A stretch of 64,000 nucleotides of DNA from Candidatus Eremiobacterota bacterium (GTDB lineage: Bacteria > Vulcanimicrobiota > CADAWZ01 > Ess09-12). Below are positions 8,879-16,554 of the stretch, in pieces. Numbering within the stretch: the stretch's first letter is position 1; each line of letters begins with the position of its first letter. The notes below the pieces were generated by a model that saw nothing but the letters and a program-made list of their open reading frames with translations, searched no databases and was not told where the DNA came from. The stretch covers positions 1 to 64,000 of the forward strand of contig JAVHLM010000021.1 in NCBI GenBank assembly GCA_031082125.1. Reading direction: 5' to 3'. Made by a program: the position numbers and the translations under genes.

Positions 8879-9649
8879 TCAGGGGAGCACCAGGGTGCCT
8901 CTCGCCGCCTGGGAAGGTGCCGCGCCGTAATACCTCGAGAGCACAATCCTCACGTAATTCTGCGTCTCCTCATAGGGCGGTATCCCGCCGTATTTTTCCA
9001 CTGCAGCGGGCCCGGCGTTATAGGCGGCCAGGGCAAGCTCCACCGTGCCGAAACGGTCAAGCTGCCTCCTCAGATACTGGGTGCCGCCGCGGATATTCTG
9101 GCAGGGATCATAAGGGTCGCTCACGCCAAGGCCTTTTGCTGTCTCCGGCATGAGCTGCATGAGGCCGCAGGCGCCGGCAGGAGACAGGGCCTTCGCGTTG
9201 AAGCCCGACTCGGCCTCGATAACAGAGAGCACAAGCTCGGGGTCAAGAGCGTAGCGCTCCGCTATCTCGTGGATAAGGGGGAGAATCTCTTCAGGGCACG
9301 ATGCATGGCATGCCAGTGCCGCCGCACGGGGGGAAGGAGCCCAGGAACGGGCAGAGGCCCATGACGGGTCGGCATCTATCATCACGACGGCGCAGCCGGA
9401 CTTTCTCAACCCAAGGTATTGGTCCTTCTCTCTCCTCAGGTCTATGAGGGTCACGTCGCAGGAGGTGGAGAAAAGGTTGTGGAGGGGCTTCCTGAAGCAG
9501 GGGTCCTGCTCATTCACCAGGTCAATGATGATGAAGTCATCACCATCCTGGGAAAAAGCCGGGGTGCCTGCCGGAAAGAGGAGCAGCGCCGAAAAAAAAC
9601 CGACAAGCAAGGCACACAGGAGTCCAGGGGGAAACAGATGATTTTTCAT
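8879..9649 (-). CDS. Lytic transglycosylase, SLT domain
   Basis: A 256-residue exported enzyme of the Slt/MltE-like superfamily that would cut peptidoglycan glycan strands to 1,6-anhydro ends. A signal peptide spans about residues 1-33. The SLT domain runs from about 125 to 245, with the catalytic Glu147 in AESGFN, then GLMQLMPETA and the late motif ALAAYNAGP with a terminal YV. The region 35-120 has four Cys and is not recognised. Its start has GGAG 4-5 bases before the ATG. Next to guaD it looks like a single housekeeping gene, with no secretion or conjugation partners nearby. Confidence 0.88.
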   Translation of the reverse strand: MKNHLFPPGLLCALLVGFFSALLLFPAGTPAFSQDGDDFIIIDLVNEQDPCFRKPLHNLFSTSCDVTLIDLRREKDQYLGLRKSGCAVVMIDADPSWASARSWAPSPRAAALACHASCPEEILPLIHEIAERYALDPELVLSVIEAESGFNAKALSPAGACGLMQLMPETAKGLGVSDPYDPCQNIRGGTQYLRRQLDRFGTVELALAAYNAGPAAVEKYGGIPPYEETQNYVRIVLSRYYGAAPSQAARGTLVLP

Positions 9650-9679
9650 AGGACTCCATGGTTCTCCCCCTCAGGGCAC

Positions 9680-9717
9680 CACTCCTCCCTCGCTGATTTT
9701 TTTTCCCGGGAGGAGTG
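9680..9717. repeat. 10-bp perfect inverted repeat
   Basis: CACTCCTCCC (9680-9689) and GGGAGGAGTG (9708-9717) are exact inverted copies around an 18-base centre that contains eight T. It sits between the divergent transglycosylase and guanine deaminase genes. It could be a regulator site or an RNA hairpin in either leader. The GGAGG within it also resembles a ribosome site but is about 50 bases from the nearest start. Confidence 0.5.
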
Positions 9718-9767
9718 AGGCCGGCACCGATGAAACTCATGGAGTGACAGTGAAAGGGGGAATGATT

Positions 9768-11183
9768 ATGAGCACCCTCCACAGGGGGCATGTTTTTCAC
9801 CTCACGGGGCGGCCTTCACTTGAGGAGGCTGTCGATGCCCTGGTAGAGATCCCTGACGGCGCCATCCTGGTGAGCGACGACGGCATCATAGAGTGGTGCG
9901 GCCGCCACGTGGACCGTCCCTCACCCACAGGGGCTCCCGTGAAGGTAGTCGATCACAGGGATTGTTTCATACTCCCCGGTTTCATCGATACCCATATCCA
10001 CTTTCCGCAGCTCAACTCAATCGATGCTTACGGCGGCGGCCAGCTTCTCGAATGGCTTACCGCCTGCATCTTCCCCGCCGAGGCAAAGTTCCGCAACGAG
10101 GAATACGCCCTGGGTGCCGCACGGGCTTTCTGCAACCGCCTCATATCGGCCGGCACGACCACGTCGCTTGTCTATGGGTCACAGTTCCCCCCGGCGCAGG
10201 AGGCTCTATTTGCCGAATACCGGGAAAGGGGGCTCCGCGGCGTCATCGGCCGCACAATCCAGACCACGGGCCCCGATGCCGCCAGGCCCCTGATGACCGG
10301 CGAGGACGAGGCCATCAGGCTCACCGGGGAGGAGATTGAGCGCTGGCATCCCCCCACGGCTGAACAGCTCAGGGAAAGCCTTCTTGCCGTGGCCGTCATC
10401 CCCCGCTTCTCCCTCGCCGTCACTGCGAAGACCCTGGAGGCCCTGGGTGAGCTCTACTCGGCATATCGTGGCCGCGGTGTTTATTTCACCTCCCATCTCA
10501 ATGAGAACAACAGGCCCCAGAACGGCGAGATTGCCGGAGTGCTGAGCGAATACGGCGTGGAGGCGTACCTGGACACCTATGACGGCCGCTTTCTCCCGGG
10601 GAGCAGAAAGGGAGGCGAGAGCCTCCTGGGGAGGCGGAGCGTGCTGGCCCACTGCGTGCACTGCCAGGATCGCGAGCTTGAGAGGATGGCCGAAACGGGC
10701 ACTTCGGTGGCCCATTGCCCTGTGAGCCAGCTTTTCCTGGGGAGCGGCACCATGCCCTGGAGGCGCACTGCGGCATCTGGCGTCACCATCTCGGCGGGCA
10801 CCGACTTTGCCGCCGGCGACAGCTGGTTCATGCTTGACGTGGTGAACATGGCATACAAGGTGCACCTGAGCGAGGCGGGAGAGGAAGCCGCAGCCATCCA
10901 TCCTGCCAGGCTTCTCCATATGCTCACCGCAGGCGGGGCCAGGGCTCTTGATCTTGAGGACCGCATCGGCAATTTTGACGTGGGCCGCGAAGCCGACCTG
11001 GTAGTCATCGATCCCCACCGCTGGGAGCCCCTTATCTATGCCCTGGAATGGGGCCTCCGCTCCGACGACCCGGTGAAGCGGATGCATGGCCGTCTCTACA
11101 CAGTGCTCATGGCGACCAGGGAAGTGGCAGTGACGGAGTCCTACGTGAAGGGAAGGAAGCTCACGCCAGGCCCCCCCAGATGA
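9768..11183 (+). CDS. guaD: Guanine deaminase
   Basis: A 471-residue amidohydrolase that would hydrolyse guanine to xanthine and ammonia in purine catabolism. The metal-site motifs appear in order: HIH (His76, His78) within DTHIHFPQ, then YGGGQLLEWL typical of guanine deaminases, a later His in TSHLNENN, another in VLAHCVHC, and Asp in GTDFAAG. The late YLDTYDGR followed by LLGRRSVLAH also fits the family. I chose the ATG at 9768 because AAAGGGGG lies 6-7 bases before it; an upstream GTG at 9744 and an ATG at 9762 are less well placed. Its 3' end overlaps the convergent protease gene by 23 bases. Length is near the usual 440-480. Confidence 0.88.
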   Translation: MSTLHRGHVFHLTGRPSLEEAVDALVEIPDGAILVSDDGIIEWCGRHVDRPSPTGAPVKVVDHRDCFILPGFIDTHIHFPQLNSIDAYGGGQLLEWLTACIFPAEAKFRNEEYALGAARAFCNRLISAGTTTSLVYGSQFPPAQEALFAEYRERGLRGVIGRTIQTTGPDAARPLMTGEDEAIRLTGEEIERWHPPTAEQLRESLLAVAVIPRFSLAVTAKTLEALGELYSAYRGRGVYFTSHLNENNRPQNGEIAGVLSEYGVEAYLDTYDGRFLPGSRKGGESLLGRRSVLAHCVHCQDRELERMAETGTSVAHCPVSQLFLGSGTMPWRRTAASGVTISAGTDFAAGDSWFMLDVVNMAYKVHLSEAGEEAAAIHPARLLHMLTAGGARALDLEDRIGNFDVGREADLVVIDPHRWEPLIYALEWGLRSDDPVKRMHGRLYTVLMATREVAVTESYVKGRKLTPGPPR

Positions 11184-11901
11184 CGTGCCACACGATGTCG
11201 GTCCAGAAATGGACTCCCGCGGCGGCCAGGAACCCCCATTTTCTCAGGTAATCTGCGGCAAAAAGGGAGAGCACGCCGTTCAAAAGCAGGAGCTCGGCCA
11301 GCAGAGCCCAGGGCAGTTCCTGCATGCTCTTGATGCCATAAAGCATGAAGATCGCAGGGAGGTGGCCGGCTGCAAAGGCGAGGGCTGAGAAAACGCTCAC
11401 TGTCCAGAACACCTGGTTTTTCCCTCTGTCCCGCAGGAGTCGGCTGATAAGATAAACCCACAGGGAGATGAAAAAGAGGCGGAATATAATCTCTTCTCCG
11501 ATGCCTGCCGTGACGGAGGCGAGAATGGACGCGGGGAAGGGGGGGTGGGGAAGACCGCCCAGGGTGTGAAATCTGCACAATACCCGGTCCGTCAGGATAA
11601 AGAATATGCCCAGGGCAGCGCCGGTCATGAGGGGGATGACAAACCGCTCTCTCTGTGAGACTTCAGGATCCCAAATCTTCCTGAAGCCGAGTTTTCCTGA
11701 GAGCCTTAATCCCAGAAAACCCAGGCCGCCGTATATCACAAGAAGGGCGAGGCCGTTCGCGAGGGCAAGCACCGGTTTCGGCGCGGGAAGCTCAGCTCCC
11801 GGCATCAGGTGCAGTGGCATGAAGAAGACGCTGGCAGCCCCCGAGAGAGCAAGGATAATGACAAGAAGCCAGTAGGTTTTGTCAGATGGTGACCATTTCA
11901 T
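11161..11901 (-). CDS. CPBP-family intramembrane metalloprotease
   Basis: A 246-residue polytopic membrane protein of the CPBP (CAAX protease, bacteriocin-processing, Abi) family. The hallmark motif GIGEEIIFRLFF gives the EExxxR of the active site at about residue 130, followed by the His-containing motif FAAGHLPA and a late HFWTD. About seven hydrophobic segments are visible. Family members process peptides or act as bacteriocin-immunity factors; the substrate here is unknown. The gene begins 5 bases after the secreted protein at 11907 and is the last of the five-gene operon from 16488, which suggests that a protein of that operon could be its target. Confidence 0.85.
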   Translation of the reverse strand: MKWSPSDKTYWLLVIILALSGAASVFFMPLHLMPGAELPAPKPVLALANGLALLVIYGGLGFLGLRLSGKLGFRKIWDPEVSQRERFVIPLMTGAALGIFFILTDRVLCRFHTLGGLPHPPFPASILASVTAGIGEEIIFRLFFISLWVYLISRLLRDRGKNQVFWTVSVFSALAFAAGHLPAIFMLYGIKSMQELPWALLAELLLLNGVLSLFAADYLRKWGFLAAAGVHFWTDIVWHVIWGGLA

Positions 11902-11906
11902 AGTGT

Positions 11907-12476
11907 TCAGGGCTGTTTATCCCCTTTTTCCTGCTTCATGATCTTCTCCGAAACAGGGTGCATCTTGAGGGACGTTTCTCCCGTCTGCCTCTCCCCCTTG
12001 AAATATTTCACCGAAATCTCGGGCTGGACCTTGTAATCATCGCTTTTGAAGCCATAAATCCTGATCTGCAGGGTGCCCGTGCCGGTTGAGCGGTAGACCT
12101 TCCCGCTCTTGAGCTCCCGGCGGTCATGCTCAGGCACGAAAATCAGGTGGTAGTCGCACTCTGGGGCGATTGACGCGGCAATGGGGTTCTTTTGAGAAGG
12201 TGAGCCGCCCCTGCCGCCGGGGAAGACGCTCTCGATCTGCGTGGGCATTGAGCCCGGGGTTTTGACGGTAATCTCGGTGCGGTCCGCCGCCCCTTCAGTA
12301 ATCCAGAACACGTTGACGGTGTGGGTAAGGGAGGGCTCGCCGCCGGGGGGGAAGGGCGAGCCGTGTGGATAGCCGGTCTCCGGTCCGCCGCTGCCCTCTC
12401 CCGCAGCACAGGGCGCAGGGAGAATGGAGAGAAAAGCAAAAAACAAAAATACTGACACCAGACAGAGATTTCTCAT
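11907..12476 (-). CDS. Secreted hypothetical protein
   Basis: A 189-residue protein with a clear Sec signal (about 1-25, hydrophobic core FVFFAFLSILPAP-like, then CAAG). The mature part is rich in Pro and Gly at first and then in beta-type sequence with alternating Thr, Val and Lys, such as RTEITVKTPG and TLQIRIYGF. I do not recognise the fold. The ATG at 12476 was chosen because GGAAGGTG lies 7-9 bases upstream; the frame also has a GTG at 12485. It is the fourth gene of the operon and is closely followed by the CPBP protease. Confidence 0.72.
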   Translation of the reverse strand: MRNLCLVSVFLFFAFLSILPAPCAAGEGSGGPETGYPHGSPFPPGGEPSLTHTVNVFWITEGAADRTEITVKTPGSMPTQIESVFPGGRGGSPSQKNPIAASIAPECDYHLIFVPEHDRRELKSGKVYRSTGTGTLQIRIYGFKSDDYKVQPEISVKYFKGERQTGETSLKMHPVSEKIMKQEKGDKQP

Positions 12477-12496
12477 GCAAGACACCTTCCTTATTA

Positions 12497-12672
12497 TTAT
12501 TTTATCCTGGCAAGGAGCGCGATGATTGCCTCCTTCCCCGGCAGCACGGTGTGGTGCTCTTCAAGTGCTTCCACAGGGCGCGATATTCTCCTCTCCAGGT
12601 CCCTTCCCATCGGGAAAAACCTCTCATCATGAAGCCCCTTCACCGCACTGGGGCGATCCCTCTTCCCGGTAG
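12497..12672 (-). pseudogene. Out-of-frame C-terminal coding remnant of the 12627 membrane-protein gene
   Basis: Reading on from the membrane-protein gene in the next frame gives about 55 codons of normal GC-rich codon use, ending at a TAA at 12497-12499. They include FFPMGRDLERR, EALEEHH and AIIALLARIK. The annotated frame instead stops at 12627 and would leave an otherwise unusual 150-base gap inside a tightly packed operon. If this frame is the real C-terminus, its stop lies only 20 bases before the next start, like the other gaps of the operon. A one-base slip near 12660-12672 would join the two frames. It may be a true mutation or an assembly error. Confidence 0.55.
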
Positions 12673-13652
12673 AGAGGGATGAGGAACCTCACGGCGTTGT
12701 CGCTGCCCTTTGCCTCGTCGTAAAACTCGAGCTCCCAGTAGCAGGGCTCGGCGGAGCGCAGCCTTGTTCCCGGGGCGTCGGGCGGCACGGGCAGCTCAAT
12801 GGAGATGTTGCCCTCTTCGTCCCTTCCTGCGCGGTTCATATCCAGGGCAGCCGTGACTGAGTATGCCTGGAAGCAGAGATGGTTGAACGCGCCTTTCTGC
12901 TTCTCGCTGGGGACGAGCTTTTCCTCGATATGGCGCAGGGTGATGACCAACCTTTTTGCCTCGCTGAGTGTTCTGGAGTGCCTGAGGGCGCAGCGCACCA
13001 TGGCGCCCGGGTGGAAGGGGAACTCCCTGAATATCATGAAATGCCGCCCCTGGTTGAGATAGACGTTGCTCACCAGGGCGGCGCAGAACAGGAATGCCAG
13101 CAGGCAGGCCCATTCCATCGAGTAGAAGACAAAGTGGATGAGGGTCCTCCGGCCCTCGCTGCCCGCCGATGCCAGGGAAGCATCGGGGTAGAAATGATCA
13201 TAGCCCGCGAAGGCAATCCCGATCAGAAGGGAAAAAAAGGCTCCCATGAGGGGGGTCAGCAGCCTTCTGTAATAGTCATCGTAAATACCGGCGGCATTCC
13301 ATGGATAGTCGGCTATCACCGCGCTGCCGGGGTGGCGCATCCTGGCGGCAAGCCTTTTTATCCCGAGGACTATCCTCATGGCCGTGTCCCTCATCCACCA
13401 GAAGCTCACCGAGAGGAGCAGCACCGCGAAGAAGCCGAAGCACCCTATCATAAATACGCTCCATAGCACCATCCCGGTCTCTTTCATCATGAGGCAGCCC
13501 ACCATTGCCAGGAGGAGGGAAATTACTCCCAGGCATGCGAGGGGGATTGCGAGGAGGGCTCTCGACGCCGTGTCCATGGCGGTGACGCCCCGGTGGAGAC
13601 GGTCCCGGGTGAGGGCGATGGTCTCCCGCTCTTCTCTGAGTTCAAGGTTCAT
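12627..13652 (-). CDS. Membrane protein of unknown function, probably frameshifted at the C-terminus
   Basis: A 341-residue protein with four clear hydrophobic segments (about 30-55, 62-90, 140-165 and 178-200) and a cytosolic-looking remainder. The second half has FREFPFHPGAMV and a region of beta strands near the end (YWELEFYDEA, VRFLIPLY). I do not recognise the family. It starts with GGAG 8 bases before the ATG, 15 bases after the pseudokinase gene. Coding signal continues past the TGA at 12627 in another frame to 12497, so the natural product may be about 45 residues longer. Confidence 0.7.
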   Translation of the reverse strand: MNLELREERETIALTRDRLHRGVTAMDTASRALLAIPLACLGVISLLLAMVGCLMMKETGMVLWSVFMIGCFGFFAVLLLSVSFWWMRDTAMRIVLGIKRLAARMRHPGSAVIADYPWNAAGIYDDYYRRLLTPLMGAFFSLLIGIAFAGYDHFYPDASLASAGSEGRRTLIHFVFYSMEWACLLAFLFCAALVSNVYLNQGRHFMIFREFPFHPGAMVRCALRHSRTLSEAKRLVITLRHIEEKLVPSEKQKGAFNHLCFQAYSVTAALDMNRAGRDEEGNISIELPVPPDAPGTRLRSAEPCYWELEFYDEAKGSDNAVRFLIPLYREEGSPQCGEGAS

Positions 13653-13667
13653 GGATTCTTCTCCCTC

Positions 13668-15638
13668 TCATTTCTGGCGGCTCACCGAGTTGGGCGCCGA
13701 GATCCCCCTCGTGCCGGAGTCAATACAGTAGAGCTTCCCGTCGTTGCTCCCGCAGTACACAAGCCCGTCGGCCACCGAGGGGCTTGAGCGGACCATATTC
13801 TCTGTGAGGAGCTTCCAGATCTCCCGGCCCTCTTCTGTCTCAATGCAGTAGAGGTGCCTGTCGTCGCAGCCGAAGAAGAGGTAGCCTCCGGCGCAGCAGG
13901 GGCTGGAGGTCACCTTGCCCCGGGTCCTGAACTCCCAGAGGAGGGAGCCCCGCTGTCCGTCCAGGCAGTAGAGCCTCCCGTCGCGGCTCCCGAAAAACAC
14001 CCTGGATTCATCGGCGCATGGGCTTGCGTCATTCCACATGGTGATCCACGCGTTGCTGTCCTTGAAGTTCCACAAGGTCGTTCCCGAATCGGGGTTTATA
14101 CAGCGAAGGCCCGACATCGTGCAGGCCAGATATATCAGTCCCCTGTAGTAGAGGGGGCTGGAGTTCGCAGAGTCCCCGATTTCCTCTTCCCTTATCAGGC
14201 TTCCGCTCCGGGAGTCCAGCACGTAAAAGTATTTCTTGTCCCCCAGAAAAAGCCTGCTCCCTTCAATACAGGGAGAGCCGTCCGTCATGGTCCTGGTTTT
14301 GTACTTCCACCTGACGGTGCCCTTTTCCGCGTCAAGGCAGTAAAGATGACCATCCTGGGCCGCGGCGTAGAGAAAGCCTTTTCCGGCAAGGGGGCTCGAG
14401 TTGACAAATGAACGGGCGTCAAAGCTCCATTTTTTCCTGCCGCTCAGCGCCTCGACGCAGTGGAGCCTGAGATCCTCGCTCCCGCAGTACACAGCCCCCT
14501 CAAAAACGCAGGGGCTTGAGATTATCCTTGCGCCGGTGCGGTATTTCCAGGCAAGAGCTCCCGATGAGGCGTCAAGGCAGTAGAGATGACCGTCGAAGCT
14601 TCCGAAATAGACGAAGCCTCCCCCGACACCGGGGCTTGACAGGATTGGCCCCCCTGCAGGGAATGCCCATAGCTTTTTCCCCCCGCCCCTTATCTCCCTT
14701 GTCTTCAGCATTTTGCTCCTCTTCTGCTCCTGTTTTTCCAGGGTTGCCAGCTGCGGATGTTCATTCATTTCAATGGTGATGAGGGTTTCCTGGAATTCCA
14801 GGGGAGAAGGAAAGGCCCAGGAGGGATCAGGCTCCAGTGCTCTCATCACCGCGCCCTTCAGCTCCGGTGTGAGAGAGGGGCTCAATGTCTCAATGGAAGC
14901 GACAGAAGTTACAAACCTTCCCAGGGGATCGGGTGATGCCAGGGAGAGGGAATCCTCAGGGTCCACCCCCGTGAGGAGGGTATACATCAGGGCGCCGACG
15001 GCCCTCACGTGGGCAGCCTCATTGCCAGTGGCGCCAGTGATCAGTGCAAGGGTGAAGTCCACCAGCACCGGGCTCCCGCCGGAGGTGACAATCACTGTTC
15101 CCGGAAGGACAGTGAAATCAAGGAGGCCCGCGAGAAAGCGGTCGCAGTGGTCAAGCACCGTCAGAATTTCGATGGCAAGATGGAGCACCCACTTCTCCGG
15201 GAGCCCCTGGGAGCCCTGCTCTTCCAGGAGGGTCTTCAGATCCTTCCCCTCGGTGAGCTCTGTCACCAGGTAATACCTCTGCATCGTGGTGAAATGGTCC
15301 GTGATGGCCGGGAGCTTCTCAAGCTTCAGGGCGGTGAGGGCGGCGGCCTCCTTTTCAAAGCGGCTCTCGAGGGTCTCCCCCTTCACGGAGGCTCCCTCCG
15401 GGCAGATAAGCTCTTTTACGAAGTGCCCGCGGCCCGTGCTGCTGTTGCGGGCCCGGTAAAGGGCGCCCTTGCTGCCGGCATGGACAAGCTCCGTGATCTC
15501 ATAGCATGCATTGAGGACAAGTCCGGCAGGAAGAAGCCTTCCCTGCGAGGGAATACCCTTGATGGCGCTTCCGCACCTTGAGCAGAAGCTCGCAAAATCC
15601 AGGTTCTCGTTCCCGCAGAACTCGCAGAAAAGGGCCAT
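13668..15638 (-). CDS. Zinc-ribbon, pseudokinase and eight-bladed PQQ-like propeller fusion
   Basis: A 656-residue protein. Residues 5-22 form a zinc ribbon (Cys5, Cys8, Cys19, Cys22). Residues 45-300 resemble a Ser/Thr kinase: YEITELVHAG, then the hinge YYLVTELTEGKDLKTLL. The usual HRDxKPxN is replaced by LLDFTVLPGTVI and DFG by VDFTLA, so it is probably catalytically dead. Residues 325-650 hold eight repeats of the form GxxDGxLYCLDxxxGxxxWxF with SSP between blades, as in PQQ or BamB-like propellers. There is no signal peptide or membrane helix. The ATG at 15638 has GGAGGGGGG upstream and sits 19 bases after the Tat-protein gene; a longer start would overlap that gene. Possible role: a cytosolic scaffold. 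Confidence 0.85.
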   Translation of the reverse strand: MALFCEFCGNENLDFASFCSRCGSAIKGIPSQGRLLPAGLVLNACYEITELVHAGSKGALYRARNSSTGRGHFVKELICPEGASVKGETLESRFEKEAAALTALKLEKLPAITDHFTTMQRYYLVTELTEGKDLKTLLEEQGSQGLPEKWVLHLAIEILTVLDHCDRFLAGLLDFTVLPGTVIVTSGGSPVLVDFTLALITGATGNEAAHVRAVGALMYTLLTGVDPEDSLSLASPDPLGRFVTSVASIETLSPSLTPELKGAVMRALEPDPSWAFPSPLEFQETLITIEMNEHPQLATLEKQEQKRSKMLKTREIRGGGKKLWAFPAGGPILSSPGVGGGFVYFGSFDGHLYCLDASSGALAWKYRTGARIISSPCVFEGAVYCGSEDLRLHCVEALSGRKKWSFDARSFVNSSPLAGKGFLYAAAQDGHLYCLDAEKGTVRWKYKTRTMTDGSPCIEGSRLFLGDKKYFYVLDSRSGSLIREEEIGDSANSSPLYYRGLIYLACTMSGLRCINPDSGTTLWNFKDSNAWITMWNDASPCADESRVFFGSRDGRLYCLDGQRGSLLWEFRTRGKVTSSPCCAGGYLFFGCDDRHLYCIETEEGREIWKLLTENMVRSSPSVADGLVYCGSNDGKLYCIDSGTRGISAPNSVSRQK

Positions 15639-15657
15639 CTTTACCCCCCTCCCTTCA

Positions 15658-16488
15658 TCACGGTTCCCTTGTCGAGGGCGGGAACCTGAGGTCAAGGCGC
15701 GCCATCTCGGTATCCCAATTCTGGGTTACCTCGCGCCCCTTCCTGTACCTGAAGATGCAGCTGGTGTCTCCGAAGCCCAGGCTCTTCTCCCTCTCGAGGC
15801 CTGTGCCCAGCGCGATGCTCCTGGGGAAGTCCAGGCAACAGAAGTAGGGCATGACCTCCAGGATGTCGGCCCTCGCGAAGAGCTTGAAAACGGCGCACTC
15901 CCTCACGTCATAGCCGAAATCGAAGGTCCTCCAGTCGCCGCGGATGAACATGCAGAGCCAGTTGTCGCCATACCACCTCTCCAGGGTGGAGAAAGCCCAG
16001 ACATCAAGCTTTTCAAGGTACTCGTCGGAAAAGAAATAGTCACGCTCCCTGTCTTTGTCCTCTTCGGACATTGAGGCGTAATACCCGGTCACAAGATCAT
16101 ACATGATCTTGCCGAAGACCTGGCCCTCAACTGATTTTTTCTTCAGGGGACTGTACAGGGCGAGATACTGGGCCCCCGAGATGAAGTACTTCATGTACAG
16201 GTTCTGATCGCCGCCGATGGGAGGGAGCTCCGCCAGCACTTTTTCGAAGCCGCTCCGGGCGCTCTCGAGGCAGTACCCGGCGTCGTCGCTGCCCAGGCAG
16301 GAGGTGAGGGGAGCCTTCAGAGACTTCAGCATCACCTCGAACTCGGCGGTGAAGCGGTCTCTGTGGGCGGCATACCAGGGGTCGGTCTCTGAAGCCATGG
16401 CACTGAAAGGGCGGGGGAGAAGAAAGCCGCATCCAAGCGCCATCGATGCCCGCAGGAATCCTCTTCTGGTGAGCGCCGTGTCTTTCAT
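15658..16488 (-). CDS. Tat-exported protein of unknown function
   Basis: A 276-residue protein whose N-terminus has the twin-arginine motif TRRGFLRAS and a moderate hydrophobic stretch ending near residue 30 (SAMA). It should therefore be exported folded through the Tat system, often the case for cofactor proteins. The mature part is mostly helical and Trp/Tyr-rich (YLEKLDVWAFSTLERWYG, with Cys at several sites) and matches nothing I know. GGAG lies 4-5 bases before the ATG. It is the first gene of the five-gene operon 11161-16488 and has its own promoter with a palindrome. Confidence 0.75.
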   Translation of the reverse strand: MKDTALTRRGFLRASMALGCGFLLPRPFSAMASETDPWYAAHRDRFTAEFEVMLKSLKAPLTSCLGSDDAGYCLESARSGFEKVLAELPPIGGDQNLYMKYFISGAQYLALYSPLKKKSVEGQVFGKIMYDLVTGYYASMSEEDKDRERDYFFSDEYLEKLDVWAFSTLERWYGDNWLCMFIRGDWRTFDFGYDVRECAVFKLFARADILEVMPYFCCLDFPRSIALGTGLEREKSLGFGDTSCIFRYRKGREVTQNWDTEMARLDLRFPPSTREP

Positions 16489-16509
16489 GAGACTCCTTTC
16501 AGTGAAGAG

Positions 16510-16550
16510 ATAATACCAGTATTATAAGGGAAATGCATGGTCCATTGCAA
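16510..16550 (-). promoter_or_regulatory. Promoter and overlapping palindrome for the 11161-16488 operon
   Basis: On the minus strand TTGCAA (16545-16550) and a perfect TATAAT (16521-16526) are spaced 18 bases apart. ATAATAC (16510-16516) and GTATTAT (16519-16525) form a perfect 7-bp inverted repeat around CA, overlapping the -10 box and start point. A dimeric repressor bound there would block transcription. The leader is only about 25 bases. Confidence 0.6.
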
Positions 16551-16554
16551 GAGA

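Noticed and set aside
10206-11087. 293-codon frame antisense to guaD
   Set aside because: Lies fully within guaD, whose metal motifs are certain.
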